DNA of 64,000 nucleotides from contig NC_088307.1 in NCBI RefSeq assembly GCF_032854445.1, positions 8,508,017 to 8,572,016 of the forward strand, in the 5' to 3' direction. This document shows, in pieces, positions 1-12,900 of the stretch; positions within the stretch are counted from its first letter, which is position 1, and every line of letters begins with the position of its first letter. Below the pieces are notes generated by a model. It saw only the letters and a list, made by a program, of their open reading frames with translations. It did not search any database and was not told the DNA's origin. Origin of the DNA: Liolophura sinensis (taxonomy: Eukaryota; Mollusca; Polyplacophora; Chitonida; Chitonidae). The position numbers and the translations under genes were made by a program.

Positions 1-584
1 TATATATATATAGCTTGTAGCTAGGAAGTTTACCGCAAATATATGGAGCTTTTGACCGATGCATGACCCCAGATCATATTTCGTTGTGTTGTACATTAAA
101 GATATACGGCATTCTCTATCATCACGTATATAGTAACGAAAGGCTTTTAACATATGACACTATATATGTATCTTTATTGGGACAAAATGGCTGGACTCCG
201 ATCTGTAATCTTTGTGTGACGGTTTAAACCGTGCAAGGCTGCTATATTATAGTAATACTCGTTTACGAGAGACGAGACATCGTATGTGGTTATAGTCGCA
301 TAAATATAGGACATCCATGCTCCATTCCATTGGATTTGTATACCTTATGACTTAAAAGCTTGCTTGTTCACAAGAAAGGCTACGAATGTGGCAGATCCTC
401 CGGGGTTCAATTCAACATCGAGTCACAATTAAGACAAATTCGACATCTCCCCGACATTTTAGCGCTCAGCATAAGATGCATATGAAAAGTATACCAGACG
501 GACCGGTGTCGAATGAAATGTGAGTGAGTGGGGCATCGTGTCTGGTGTCTACAGTGCAGTGAGCAGCACTATATGGCGGAATTG

Positions 585-836
585 ACTTATTTATTTATTT
601 GACTTGTGTCTTACGCCGTACCCAAGAATATTTCACTGATACGACGGCGGCCAGCATTATGGTGGGAGGAAACCAGGCAGAGCCCGGAGGAAACCCACGA
701 CCATCCGCAGGTTGCTGACAGACCTTCCCATTTACGCACAGAGAGCTGGATCTTGAACTGACAGCGACCGGATTGGTGAGAAGCTCCTGGGTCATTACGC
801 TGCGCTAGCGCGTTTATCAACTGAGCCAAGGAGGTC
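585..836 (-). mobile_element. tRNA-derived SINE (family 1), near full length, minus strand
   Basis: Read on the minus strand, it has the parts of the repeat seen more than a dozen times in the window: a tRNA-like head with TTGGCTCAGTTG (A box), a middle with GGTCGTGGGTTTCC and CCCACCATAATGCTGG, then GTGAAATATTCTTGGGTACG, GTAAGACAC and an AAATAAATAAAT tail (seen as TTTATTTATTT at 587-600 on the plus strand). SINE membership is supported by the multiple dispersed copies and by target-site duplications on younger copies at 53.0, 61.7 and 62.1 kb. Confidence 0.85.
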
Positions 837-987
837 CCTGGCGGTATTGCGTCCGGATTGCTACAATTATGAGAGACAATCGTGATATGACCGAAGTAAT
901 GCTGAATGTGACATTAAACCCAAATCATCTATTTCCGATGTGGTGATATGGGATACAGGTTGGCAGAATAATGGACCTATATGTACA

Positions 988-1100
<113 letters not shown>

Positions 1101-1616
1101 ACGGAGTTTTTACATGCCTCCATCCATGATTATTGCATACGCATATATACGTCCATTTTGTAATCATCCACTTCTGATAGCATATCGATCGTACATACAG
1201 AACTGAACATTACGTATGTTAAGTTCTGCATATGTATACCGGTCACTTCAGTGTTATTGGCAGTTTTATAGGAATTTGTTTCAAGTGAGCCTCTGGAAAT
1301 TTCAACTGTTTGAATTTGGGACGTAACTTTGTCCTGTGGTTAATGTCCTTTACATACATGCACAAACGTTGTTTTTTTTCCGGGTTTTTCTTCTCTACGC
1401 ATGAGTCCTATGTGTATTCATGAATGATTCATGAGAAAGGAATCGTTTGTGCCTGTGTATACAGTCATTAGCAAAACACTGGGGAACCTTTCTTGCCTTC
1501 TTTTGCGGTCACTGATCGACGATTTAGTGGACAGACTGGTAATGTATAGTAGCCTTGTATTCAAAGAGAACAATGACCTATTCGATTTCAGCCTGAATCC
1601 TTATATACAGTGGCAA

Positions 1617-1730
1617 CCCTTCCGGTCGTACGTGAAAGGTCTGCAGAAACCTGCGGATAGTCGCGGGTTTCCCTCGGGATCTGCCCGGTTTCTTCCCACC
1701 ATAAAACACCAATCAAATAAATAAATAAAT
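1617..1730 (+). mobile_element. SINE family 1, 3' part with internal deletion
   Basis: It matches the family from the GAAAGGTCTGCAG region through CGGGTTTCCCTCGGG and TTCCCACCATAAAACACC, then an AATCAAATAAATAAATAAAT tail. The segment between CCACCATAA and AAACACC, about 55 bp in other copies, is missing. Confidence 0.8.
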
Positions 1731-2780
1731 TGAATCCGAATCGCCACTACGTGCAAAATGTACCATTTTCAACTGAATACAAAAAATTGCGGACATTGTA
1801 TGAACTAATACTTAAATAGCCAATTCCTACAGCAAACGTTTGACTATATACAAGACCGTACCCGAGTATTATTATAATATAGCAACCTGCATGTTGTGGA
1901 CGTATAAACCTTACACTTAATTTTTTTTTCACTGAGGTTTAAAAAATGGCCTACTCCGTTATATTCTTTTTTTTTAACTGCCCAAATCAGATCCCTTATG
2001 TCCAGAGCCTTCAAAATATGCTCAGATGAAGTCATGCTTAACAATGATCTGGCTATGATTAACTATGATTAAACATTTCTTGCCTTGGAATGGCTACATA
2101 TAACCCACAGCTGATCACCTGTTGGATAAATTCGCCTCACGAGAAGGACTTCTGAACCAATGTACTGACACTCCGAAGCCACCTAAAATCTGGATGAAAC
2201 TGCCCTACACTGGGAAACAAGGATAATACCATGCAAAAAATTAACTAAAAGACTGAAAAGCCTAATAGGTATACCACTGTCTTGCTCAGTGGCAAACTGC
2301 AAAAGTTAAATTCTTCACCAACACCAAAAACCTCCACTCCCCCACCCCCAAAGAACACCGCAGCTCTGTTGTATACAAATTTACATGTCCTGCCTGTAAC
2401 TCGGATTATATTAAAACATATCGTAGGCCTAATCTTGTCGCTAGATGAAGGAACATGCATCTGACAACAATCACATTGAAGTATTTAATCATGTAAACAA
2501 CAGCGGTGGGTGTAAACATATACATGATCTACTAAGCCCCTGACAATATAAGTAACAAAAACCCATTTGAAATGTTTCATTGTATTCTATATAGCCAACA
2601 CATCCGTCTATTACACACCATACCACTGGTCTGTTTTGTTGTTTAAAGAAGCATTGGCTATTCGCAGGTGTAAGCCATCTCTTAATCATGGCCTTAAAGC
2701 CAGTGAAGAATTAATATCGTTTAGATAATGTTTGATTGTTTTAGTTACCTGTATTTACATTGTAAGTTTGTTTACTTTGT

Positions 2781-2860
2781 CATTTTATTATTTTTTTATC
2801 AGTTTATTACTACATTTTGTCATTTTATTATTTTTTTATCAGTTTATTACTACATTTTGT
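2781..2860. repeat. Perfect 40-bp tandem duplication
   Basis: Bases 2781-2820 and 2821-2860 are identical (each starts CATTTTATTATTTTTTTATC). It is a recent local duplication in AT-rich intergenic DNA. Two overlapping hydrophobic open frames run across it and are not taken as genes. Confidence 0.95.
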
Positions 2861-3379
2861 CACTATCATCATACCTGTATATATCTGCTACATTCAAACT
2901 TCGCCCATGGCTTGAAAGCCATTGCAGAAAATTGTTTAGATATCTGGCTGCTATGTTATCTTGCTGTTTTATTCTCCTGTATCTACATCTTATGCTGATT
3001 TAACACCTACTCTGTATTTTGTGGCTTTGTCTCGATACCTGTATATATATCTGTAATGTTCACCCTGGGATGTGTTCTCCTATATGATGGCAAAATAAAG
3101 TGCCGAATTATTGAGTCAAAATGACTGTACTCGTGAATTATGTTTAAAAAATATGGTATATTAAAATCGCATGTGTATTTGATTACATTTTTTTTCTCTC
3201 ATTTATGTAAAGGAAGTATAAATAATTACATCATCATGCTCAAATAAAGCTAGAATATACACAGGCATATGTATATATGCATACGTCAAACACTTTCACA
3301 TGGTAGTGAAATTTTTTTCTGGAGTTGGCTGCGGCATACAGCGCCAGTCATATAAATATGAAGTTAAGATGCAGTCGCC

Positions 3380-3660
3380 ATGGATACAGTACGGTATATT
3401 TCAGTTGACGAGGACATTGGGAGTCATCTTCTCCTGATTACAGCTTTACGGGTTGTTGTGTAGAGGGCGCTGCTTATCAAAATAGATGTCACATGATTGA
3501 AAATATATGTCTGCGAAAGGACGACAAACATGCGCCGGTTGTTTTACCTTCAAGAAATTTGATAGAACTTGACTTGCTTGGTGAGAATTATTGTGTTTGT
3601 ATCTTTTTATTGTTCAGTAGACTCCCCGCACCGCTTGTCATCTATATTTGTACGTGAAAC
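3380..3660 (+). promoter_or_regulatory. Candidate LRSAM1 promoter and 5' UTR exon region
   Basis: This is the first GC-richer stretch upstream of the LRSAM1 start codon. It contains TAGAGGGCGC (3461-3470), which fits the CTCF core YAGRKGGCRS, an E-box-like TCACATGA near 3488, and a possible 5' UTR donor GGTGAG near 3581. A 5' UTR intron is likely, because strong acceptors (TAG at 5948-5950 and CAG at 5966-5968) sit just before the LRSAM1 start. All of this is inference from motifs. Confidence 0.3.
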
Positions 3661-4696
3661 GTGAAAATAACAGCAGCAACATGTCGTAATCCGCTAAGTG
3701 AGTACAATGACAGCTTTACATGAGATCAACATCAAAATCTAATGTTGCGAAATGTCGTCTTGCCAAATAATATAGGATCTGTTCGAAGAAGGTAGTTACC
3801 ATCAACTTAGGCAACGATCGTTTTGAGGAAGAGGCCTCAGACTGACATCCATGACATAAATCTTATTTTCAAGCTTAATAATTATCAGGGATGTATTTCA
3901 TAAATCGTATTGTGACTCTGTACTTTCAAGCTCTTGTAACTAACTGTAGGACCCAATTCAGTTAAATAATATCTTAAGGTCTATTTTCAACAATTTCTGA
4001 TATTTACTCACATGTACCATATTAAATAAAAAACCCAATGGGTCTGTTTGCCAAAGCACTTTGCCTTTAGGACGATTGACAGCTCAACATTCTTTTTGTC
4101 TAGAGGTCTAGGACCATAAGCATTGTAAAGATGTACTGAACAGGCTGGAGAGGCCATAGTTATCAAATGTTTTCCGAAATTTAATGCTGCATCTTTCAGG
4201 GGTGAATAACACCCAACCATAAATATGCAAGTGCTGTCCAAATATGGAAAAGCGAACATGGTCATTCAGTGCTACCCTCTCCTGTATGTGATGGGCAGAG
4301 AGCTACAGAGGAAAGGGTAATCAAATTGGGTGGTTGACTTAGTTGTTTTGCCCATGAATCCTTTCTGTAAACACTGCAGAAAGTAAGTTCCTGTACCGTT
4401 CAACGAAAAGTTAAATGACTGTTTTCAGTGAAGCTATGAACTGTCTTTCAAGGTATAGTTATTAACCACAGCTTCCATGTACTGCTAACATGTCTGCCTA
4501 ATGAGATGTATGAAATCCTTCTGCCTGAAACCAGCCATACTGCCAAAGTTTTGGATTGGACTGGATCCACCTAATGTCTGCAGCTTTGACTCCATAGCTT
4601 TCTGTCCATCAGCGTTTAAAATAGGAGAGCAACAGCACTCACTGTAGATGTCTCTAGACCTATAGTTATAGGTGTGTATGTTTCAGTATGTATGGA

Positions 4697-4775
4697 CATG
4701 CATTCTGAGGACTCTTTTGTCGTCATTTGAGTGAAAAATTGTGAAGTACGATGTTAAATCCTAAGCACATGCTCA
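4697..4775 (+). mobile_element. Fragment of SINE family 2 (3' tail)
   Basis: The sequence from TTCTGAGGACTC through TTTTGTCGTCATTTGAGTG, AAAAATTGTGAAGTACGA and TGTTAAATCC matches the 3' end of the longer element at 33574-33945 (TTCGTCGTCATACAACT, GAGCACGACGTTAAACCCC). Only the tail is recognisable. Confidence 0.65.
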
Positions 4776-5969
4776 TTTTATCAAAACACACACTTGTCCT
4801 GATTGTTGGCCTGTGACAGCCTCGAGAGCACTTGCCTAGCTGACCAAGCTAGACATCTCTGATTTCCTGTGTCAACAGAGAGCGGCCCCTGTGGTGTCGG
4901 TAACATACATTGAACACTTTGAAATCTCCTAGATGTGCCTTCCTCTATTCTACCTCCATGGTATAAACAAAGTACATGTTGAAGTGAAGTAGTCTATTTC
5001 TGATAATTTCAGCAAACAGTTTGTGCATAAAGTACCCAATATGCATGGCTGAGTTAAGTCACCCTGTATAGTGCTGATTACCCTGTAGCTTATCCCAGGA
5101 GATACATAATGTACATCTTCAAATTGGCCATTTTGCACGTCTTGCACTGTGTTGTTTCAAATCAAAGCAAAGTTAGGAAAGAAGAGATGTTTATCTGAAG
5201 TCATTAATGTTTACATGCTGAGCCGTGCGTATAAATTGACTTCAGGTCAAATGGGATGTCTGTGTACCAAATGCTGTAGTCTGTGATTTGTAGCTGTTTT
5301 TTTTTGTTTTTTTTTGTTTTTTGGGTTGCAAGATTAAATTCAAAGGCCTGCCCTGTAATGATTCCAATTTCTAGTTGCTTAACGTTAGACACATTTACAG
5401 TATTGTACCTCTTCTGCTGATGGTATGGTGATTGACGGACTGCTACTGAGTGAAAGCTAACTGAGCCGGTTGAACGTAGACCTTTGTCTTAGCACTGTTG
5501 AGAAAAAATAAGGGTCCAGTAAGTGTGCCTGACATAGGCTACTAATACATATGCTCCACGTGAAGCATCTCCCAAAGCAACTGAAATCTGGCATTTTCTT
5601 TTGTTTTGGATCTGCTGCTGCGAGACCTTCCCAATTTCACTGCATCTAACTCTTACTCTGTAGCTCTTCGTCCATCAATTTATCTGTACTGGAGAAATAC
5701 AGTACTGTATGTACATGTATCTAAGCCCTGTTTATTTATTATTGTTTGTAGACATTACTGCGTGTAGCACTTGTGAAAAATTGTAGATGTGCAACTTTTT
5801 GAGACGGTGGCATTTTGTTATTTCTGTTACAGTTGAATGCTTCAGTTGTTGTCCTAACTGCGCAGCCGTCTCCCACAGCTTTGATATCATGTCTAGTTGA
5901 TGTGAAAGTCTTAAAGTAGAATGTTTGAATGGCTAAAACATTCTGTGTAGAGAATCAGGTCTGCTCAGA

Positions 5970-6143
5970 ATGGGTACAAACGCTAGCAAGTCCAGTCATT
6001 CTTCAGGTTCAACAAACCCGAAGAAAAAATCTAAGAAAAGAGCAGATAACTCGGAAGAGAGCTCGAAGGAATCCAGCATGCCGTTCTTCGGACACAAACA
6101 GAGTGAAGCAGGACGTAAGAAACTCCAGCATCAGGTTTACTTG
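5970..6143 (+). CDS. LRSAM1: LRSAM1 coding exon 1, with N-terminal extension
   Basis: The exon encodes 58 residues. The ATG at 5970 is followed by GTNASKS, a good fit to the N-myristoylation rule (Gly2, Ser6, Lys7), then the basic run KKKSKKR and a Ser/Glu-rich linker. Residue 37 begins MPFFGHKQSEAGRK, which corresponds to the usual N-terminus of vertebrate LRSAM1. An in-frame stop lies upstream at 5934-5936. An overlapping out-of-frame ATG at 5929 argues that splicing enters at TAG 5950 or CAG 5968. Initiation at the internal Met37 is the alternative. Confidence 0.85.
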
Positions 6144-6952
6144 GTAAGAAGAATAGCTGTATCCCAGCTTCTTGAAGCAAATTGGAGCGTCAAATAGGGT
6201 GCCATATCTACACAGACTTGTTATTAGTGACTACTGTCGATGGCAGTTTCTCTGAGATGAGCATGTTCTACTTTTTTTGGACTCTAATCATCCAGTTGTT
6301 TCTAGAGTGGACAATGTACTTCAGCTTGAGGCCTGTTGGCCCCAGTTGGCACCCTTTTTGATGCACAAATTGCAACTCGGAGCTGACAAATGCTTCGAGT
6401 ATGCACACCAATACTAAATCTGATCATGCAGACACTACCTGATGCGCAATTTCTCAAGCATTTAGACACATAATGAAGTCAAGTGTTATGTGCAGATCGA
6501 CGTCGGGTTGAATCATGGTGGTTAGGATTACAAGTTGCCCAATGACCGGCACTAAACATTATAATTTAATAATGCAATCCCTACTTGACATTGATAGTAT
6601 GAGCATCTCTTCTGGAAGTTGGAGCACATTGTATTTGAGACTTTATGTCCACTTTTAAGGATATCTTTCTTAATGTGGAAGAAAAAAACCCAGACTAACA
6701 AATGAACCTGAAAGACAGTACGTTGGATTGTAGATCTCACCATTGTAAGTTTGTTTTTAATACTGACTCTAATTCATTGTTATTATACTATGAAAGCACA
6801 ACAGCAAGGGTTAAAATGTTGCTGCTTAGGCCTCATGAGTGATGTGTAGGCATATTAGTCCTTTTAATGAAATACAATTTAAATATAAATACTGTAGACA
6901 CCTGTACATCTTGTTGTTGAGACTGTTTTCTAAATATGTACAAAAAGTGTGC

Positions 6953-6983
<31 letters not shown>

Positions 6984-9900
6984 CCTTTTGTCAGGCCCAG
7001 GAGAGCCCTGAAGCCACAGTAGATCTCTCAGGATGTGAAGCAGTTGAGGTAAAGTTCTGTACATTGTACATCATGCTCATTTCTATAATATGTTATCTAC
7101 ATGTGGATTATAGGCTTCATGTACATATGAAACATGCCTGCTCTCTGATCCTTATACTCAATGTTGTTTCTTAATTTCAAAAACTGTAATGACCCGAAAT
7201 ATTCGACCACTGGGTCTAACAAAGAACTTGTTAGTCGTGACAATGGAGCTTGGGACATGACTTGTTTAACAGGAGCTTCATAGCTGACACTGAAAACAAG
7301 TGTAGTTGAGTTGTGACAACCGCAGGGTATTAATTTGTGCACTCCTCAAAATCTTTGTAATTGTGGAAAATTCTAAGTTTCATCACTTAAAGTAATTATA
7401 TCGTATATTTGATCGTATACTTTGTTGAGCCAGCAGCAATTTTCACACGTGACTATTAAGTTCATTTAGACCAGCCAATCAGTGTTTATTAGGAAAAAAC
7501 AGTGGAAGGCTCATGGTTCAAGAAAAAGGGGATTCCCCATAGATTTCCTCAGAAATAGGACACTAATGTTAAAACATAAGTGCACTTCATCAGCCCGAGG
7601 TACACAACAAGGCTTGTTGTAGCTGTATGTTACAAAATCATGTGAATAATCTGGCGAAAATTTAGGTCAGGAAAAGATGTAAATGTAAATTAAGGGACTC
7701 TTTGTGCAATATTATAGTGGTTGAACCTGTTTGAGACACCTTTAGCTGTTAAAAACACACTTGCACATATATGTATATATAGACACGGCACAAAGCCCAC
7801 CTTTTTCATTTCACAGTGCTCCTAACTATTTTTTTAGCATGCAGGTATTGACACTCTAAAATTTAATTTGTCTACAATGTAAATGCAAACATTTTAATGT
7901 GATGTTGAATTAAAACTGTTGTGAAGTTGAACTAAAATTGATGTCAAGCACACACTGTTTAGACAGTATTGTACATCATGTATGACTGTTAGCGAACATT
8001 CTGAAGTGATCATGTCAGATTTGTTGTATCATAACAGTTTTGGCTCACAAAATAATTAGCATGTACTTTGCAGGGTTAGCCAATTTTGGCCAAAGTTGAC
8101 ACACAGGTTTTAATGCTTCAGCTGAGCAAAATGATTATCTGATACCTGTGATTGCTACGCTATTTATTATATCTTATTCACACACATGCAGCTGAATTGG
8201 TCTTTTCACTGGTATTAGACTGGATTAAATGTTTTTTCACATGAACCAAAATGTAATTACAGCTATGACCAGTTAATTCTGTACGTTGAATTTTGATACA
8301 CATAAAGGTAGTTTGCCAGATATCTTGCGAAGTGCAATGATTTCTATTCCATCCATTGTTAAACTTTTAACCCAAGGTTTTTTGTCTTACAATTGTACAG
8401 GTGCCTCATGGGATATATGCAACATGTAAAATTCTTCGCAAAGAGGTATGCACAGGTATTTTTTTTAGCCCATCTTCAGAATGAACTTGCCAATTTGAAG
8501 TTTATAAGTAATATTAACCTTTTTATGCGACTTTTAAATATAAATAGTTTCCTGTTGTGGAACAATTCTGGAATTTCTGTGGATTTTATTTTTGGTACAT
8601 TGATTACTTCAGTTGTCTTTTGTTTTGATTTAACTTTACTATATGTAATGTACAGATTTGTAGGCTATATTTGTGGACTGCAGGTGGTCCAAGGTGTGCA
8701 CAAATGACCACATGGGTATTATCAAACATATATTGTCTTCAAGGCTTCACAGTTAGAAGAGAAAAACTGTAAATTCCCTGTCCAAGGTTGGGATTGAAGC
8801 TCATGTGTTAGTGATTGAAAGATTGAAAGTCTTTACTATTCAGCCACAACAGGTAGAAGCTGCATATAAACTAATTATTGATGATACAATATTTAGATGA
8901 CCCGTTGCTTTAAAAGCCACCAGTTTTCATCTGGGGCCTCTGTGACTGAGTGGTTAAAATACTGGCACTGCAAAATGACTCAGGAGCCTCTTAATAGGTT
9001 GTGGTCGCTGTGAGCCCATGCTGCTATCCCCAGACCTCCCACCATAATGCTGGGCACGGTCATATATAAAGTGAAATATTCTTGAGTGCTGCACCAATCA
9101 ATAAAATAAATGAGAAATGCATGAATTATTTGTTGTTGTGTTTAGGCCTTACTTCTGCATAACAACTGGCTAACGTCCCTGAAAGAGGGTGGCAACATTC
9201 TTGACCTGGTCACTATTCGGGTAAGCATACTGTATATAAATGGATGAAGGATTAATTCCATACTACAATATAAAAGAAAAGACTATATTAGACCAAATGT
9301 ATATATGCATTGATAAAAATATCCCACAGGAAGGTTAACAAACATAACTTTTGGTTTTTGTGATGTAGCGAAATCGAGATGTTGCGAAATCGCAGATATT
9401 GAAGTGCAAACGTCGTCAACATTGAGACAATTAAAAGCACCACCATATTCTCAGTTTTATCCAATCAGGCACGAGTTTTCTTTTGTTCTATAACCAAAGA
9501 CCACCTCTTTTTCCGCTTTAGTTACCCAAAACCTGTTTTGCCTTTTAACCATATGACCGTTAGTAACATCATGTTTTCAGTTGCTCTAACATGACCTCGT
9601 GATAAAAAGTTGATTTATAGATCTACCAAGCACCTAAAAGTTGATTTATAGAATTACCAAGCACCTAATAGTTGATTTATAGAATTACCAATCACCTAAT
9701 AGTTGATTTGTAGAATTACCAATCACCTAAAAGTTGATTTATAGAATTACCAAGCACCTAATAGTTGATTTATAGAATTACCAATCACCTGATAGTTGAT
9801 TTGTAGAATTACCAAGCCCCTAATAGTTGATTTATAGATCTACCAATCACCTAATAGTTGATTTGTAGAATTACCAAGCACCTAAAAGTTGATTTATAGA

Positions 9901-12900
9901 ATTACCAATCACCTAATAGTTGATTTATAGAATTACCAAGCCCCTAATAGTTGATTTATAGAATTACCAATCACCTAATAGTTGATTTGTAGAATTACCA
10001 ATCACCTAAAAGTTGATTTATAGAATTACCAAGCACCTAATAGTTGATTTATAGAATTACTAAGCACCTAATAGTTGATTTATAGAATTACCAATCAACT
10101 AATAGTTGATTTGTAGAATTACCAAGCCCCTAATAGTTGATTTATAGATCTACCAGTCACCTAATAGTTGATTTGTAGAATTACCAAGCACCTAAAAGTT
10201 GATTTATAGAATTACCAAGCACCTAATAGTTGATTTGTAGAATTACCAAGCCCCTAATAGTTGATTTATAGAATTACCAATCACCTAATAGTTGATTTGT
10301 AGAATTACCAATCACCTAAAAGTTGATTTATAGAATTACCAAGCACCTAATAGTTGATTTATAGAATTACCAAGCCCCTAATAGTTGATTTATAGAATTA
10401 CCAAGCACCTAAAAGTTGATTTGTAGAATTGCCAAGCACCTAAATGTTGATTTGTAGAATTACCAAGCACCTAAAAGTTGATTTGTAGAATTGCCAAGCA
10501 CCTAAATGTTGATTTGTAGAATTACCAAGCACCTAAAAGTTGATTTATAGAATTACCAATCACCTAATAGTTCATTTGTAGAATTACCAATCACCTAAAA
10601 GTTGATTTATAGAATTACCAAGCACCTAATAGTTGATTTATAGAATTACCAAGCCCCTAATAGTTGATTTGTAGAATTACCAAGCACCTAAAAGTTGATT
10701 TGTAGAATTACCAAGCACCTAAATGTTGATTTGTAGAATTACCAAGCACCTAATAGTTGATTTGTAGAATTGCCAAGCACCTAAAAGTTGATTTGTAGAA
10801 TTTCCAAACACATCACAAAAAATGTTTCTAGCCATTTAGGTCTTTTTCCATCCATCGGCTGAAATAACTCAAGATACGTTAATTTTGGTTTTTCTTTTAG
10901 TCTCTGATTTATATACAGTATTAGTGCAACCAGCAACTCAATGTATCTGCCCGTCGGTCAGTTGGCCGGTGAGCCTGTTGATCGGTAAAAGTTTGACATC
11001 CTTTTTTTTTTGATATGCTTAAGTTGTTGACATCCTAGTTTTTACCATGTGCCATTCACTTTACTTGGGGCCTGTATCTAGGAAGACATCAAGTGTGTGC
11101 AGGATGCTGTAGTTATTGCTATCTTGACTCATGGTGAACAGTACAATCTCATAAAATGTTATATGGTAGACATTACAGGGCAATCAGTTTTTGGGTTTAA
11201 GTAGCACCACCTCAAGGGATTTAAAAATATGCCACTTCCATACTCTACTTGTAACTATCCACTCATAAGGAGAACCAGCTTTTAAAGTTCCAGTGTGTTA
11301 TAATCTAGTCTATTAAAATTTACAGAATATTTATTTTGAATAAGTTTTGACTATTGTGACAAGCAATGCAAGACATCTTATCAAGAAGAATGCAAACCGA
11401 GTCTTTAAGAACTTTCAGCTTTTATTTAACCATGTCTGTCCTAAAGTACTGATTTGTACATTTGATGTAAAGAAATTTTAAGATGCTTTCTGTTGAGGAA
11501 AAGCCCTTGAATTTTTCACATAATTTAAGCTTTTAGGCAAGACGCTAAGAAAGATTAAGGGGAAAGGTGTGCCTGTTGTGTCTTGCCTCTGTTAATTATA
11601 ATGTTAGGCATATACGTATATTTTCTTACCCATTACAGGTATTGGACCTCCATTCCAATGAGCTTTCATCTCTGCCAGATGAAATCTGCATGTTGCAGAA
11701 TCTGCAGGTAAGTGTCTGGTCTGGTGAAAAAATAACACTGGTACATTGTGTTGTCTGTCTGTCAGTTAAGAGAAGCAATCCAACTTCAACAATGTCACGT
11801 AAAAGGTACATGTATATTGTCAGTTAAACAAAATGTACAGATATTTTGTGCATGTTGTCATGTGGACAGTCCACATGTATTTTTATTTGTCAGTTGAACA
11901 CACACAGACTCTTAGTCCCCTTGTTGATTATACTGTCATGTTTTTTGTTAGAATAAATGATTTAGGTTTAATGACACATTTTCAATATTTCAGCCATATT
12001 GCGACAGTTTTAGTTAGAAAAGTCCGTCAGAAAAGTGTTACAAAACTATTTATCAATTAATTGACAGTGATTAACAACAAATCCCTTACCAAAGAAGCTC
12101 CTCACCTTTATTTGAATTTCTAGTATAAATAGCTGGTTGAATAAGGGGGAATAACTCCTACACCATTCAGGAGAGAAACTGATGGGCCAATGGTGATGAG
12201 AGGTTATTTTTACTTTAAATAGCCAAAAGAAATATTGCTTATAGCAATTTCCTGTGTTTATATATGATGTTGTATTGTGTTCTGCTGTGTTTTCAGGTTC
12301 TCAATGTTGAAAAGAATAAGTTAACAAAGTTACCAAATAACCTTGAGGGTCTCCAATCTTTACAGAACCTAAATGTCAGAAGTAAGTCTGAAAACATGAT
12401 ATAGAAGGCTTTTCTTTTTGTTTTTGAGCAGGTGAGTGATTATCACCTCAGTCACAGAAGACTAGAAGTTTGTTTTGCTGATTTCAGTTGATACTCCCTA
12501 GACTCTTAAATATGTAATGTGTGTTATAAGCACACCTAGATTTAACACTGGCTTTATGCTTTTACCTTTCACCTTGTTTATTAACAAACACAAAAATGAA
12601 TAAAGCTGATGTAACGATTTACTGTGGTGTTCATTTATAGTTTAAATGACGTAAAACTGAACTAAATCACTAAAAACTTTATGAAGAAAACTTGTTAATT
12701 TCAGTTATTTTTTGATAAAGACTGTCCTTAAAAGTTCTCTCCAGCATTACAGACATCTGAATTTGTGAGTAGTTTTACAACTGTTCAGAGGTTTCTATCA
12801 CAAGCAGATCCTTGAGGGTTGTGTACTTTTTCCTAGGCAACAAAATCAGAGCCTTACCGCCATCAATAACAAAGCTGAAATGTCTACGCACATTGGATAT

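Noticed and set aside
2728-3003. Two overlapping hydrophobic open frames
   Set aside because: They run through AT-rich DNA with a perfect 40-bp duplication; composition alone explains the hydrophobic residues.
9608-10810. CRISPR-like array
   Set aside because: Units are contiguous with no unique spacers and the context is a eukaryotic intron; it is a minisatellite.
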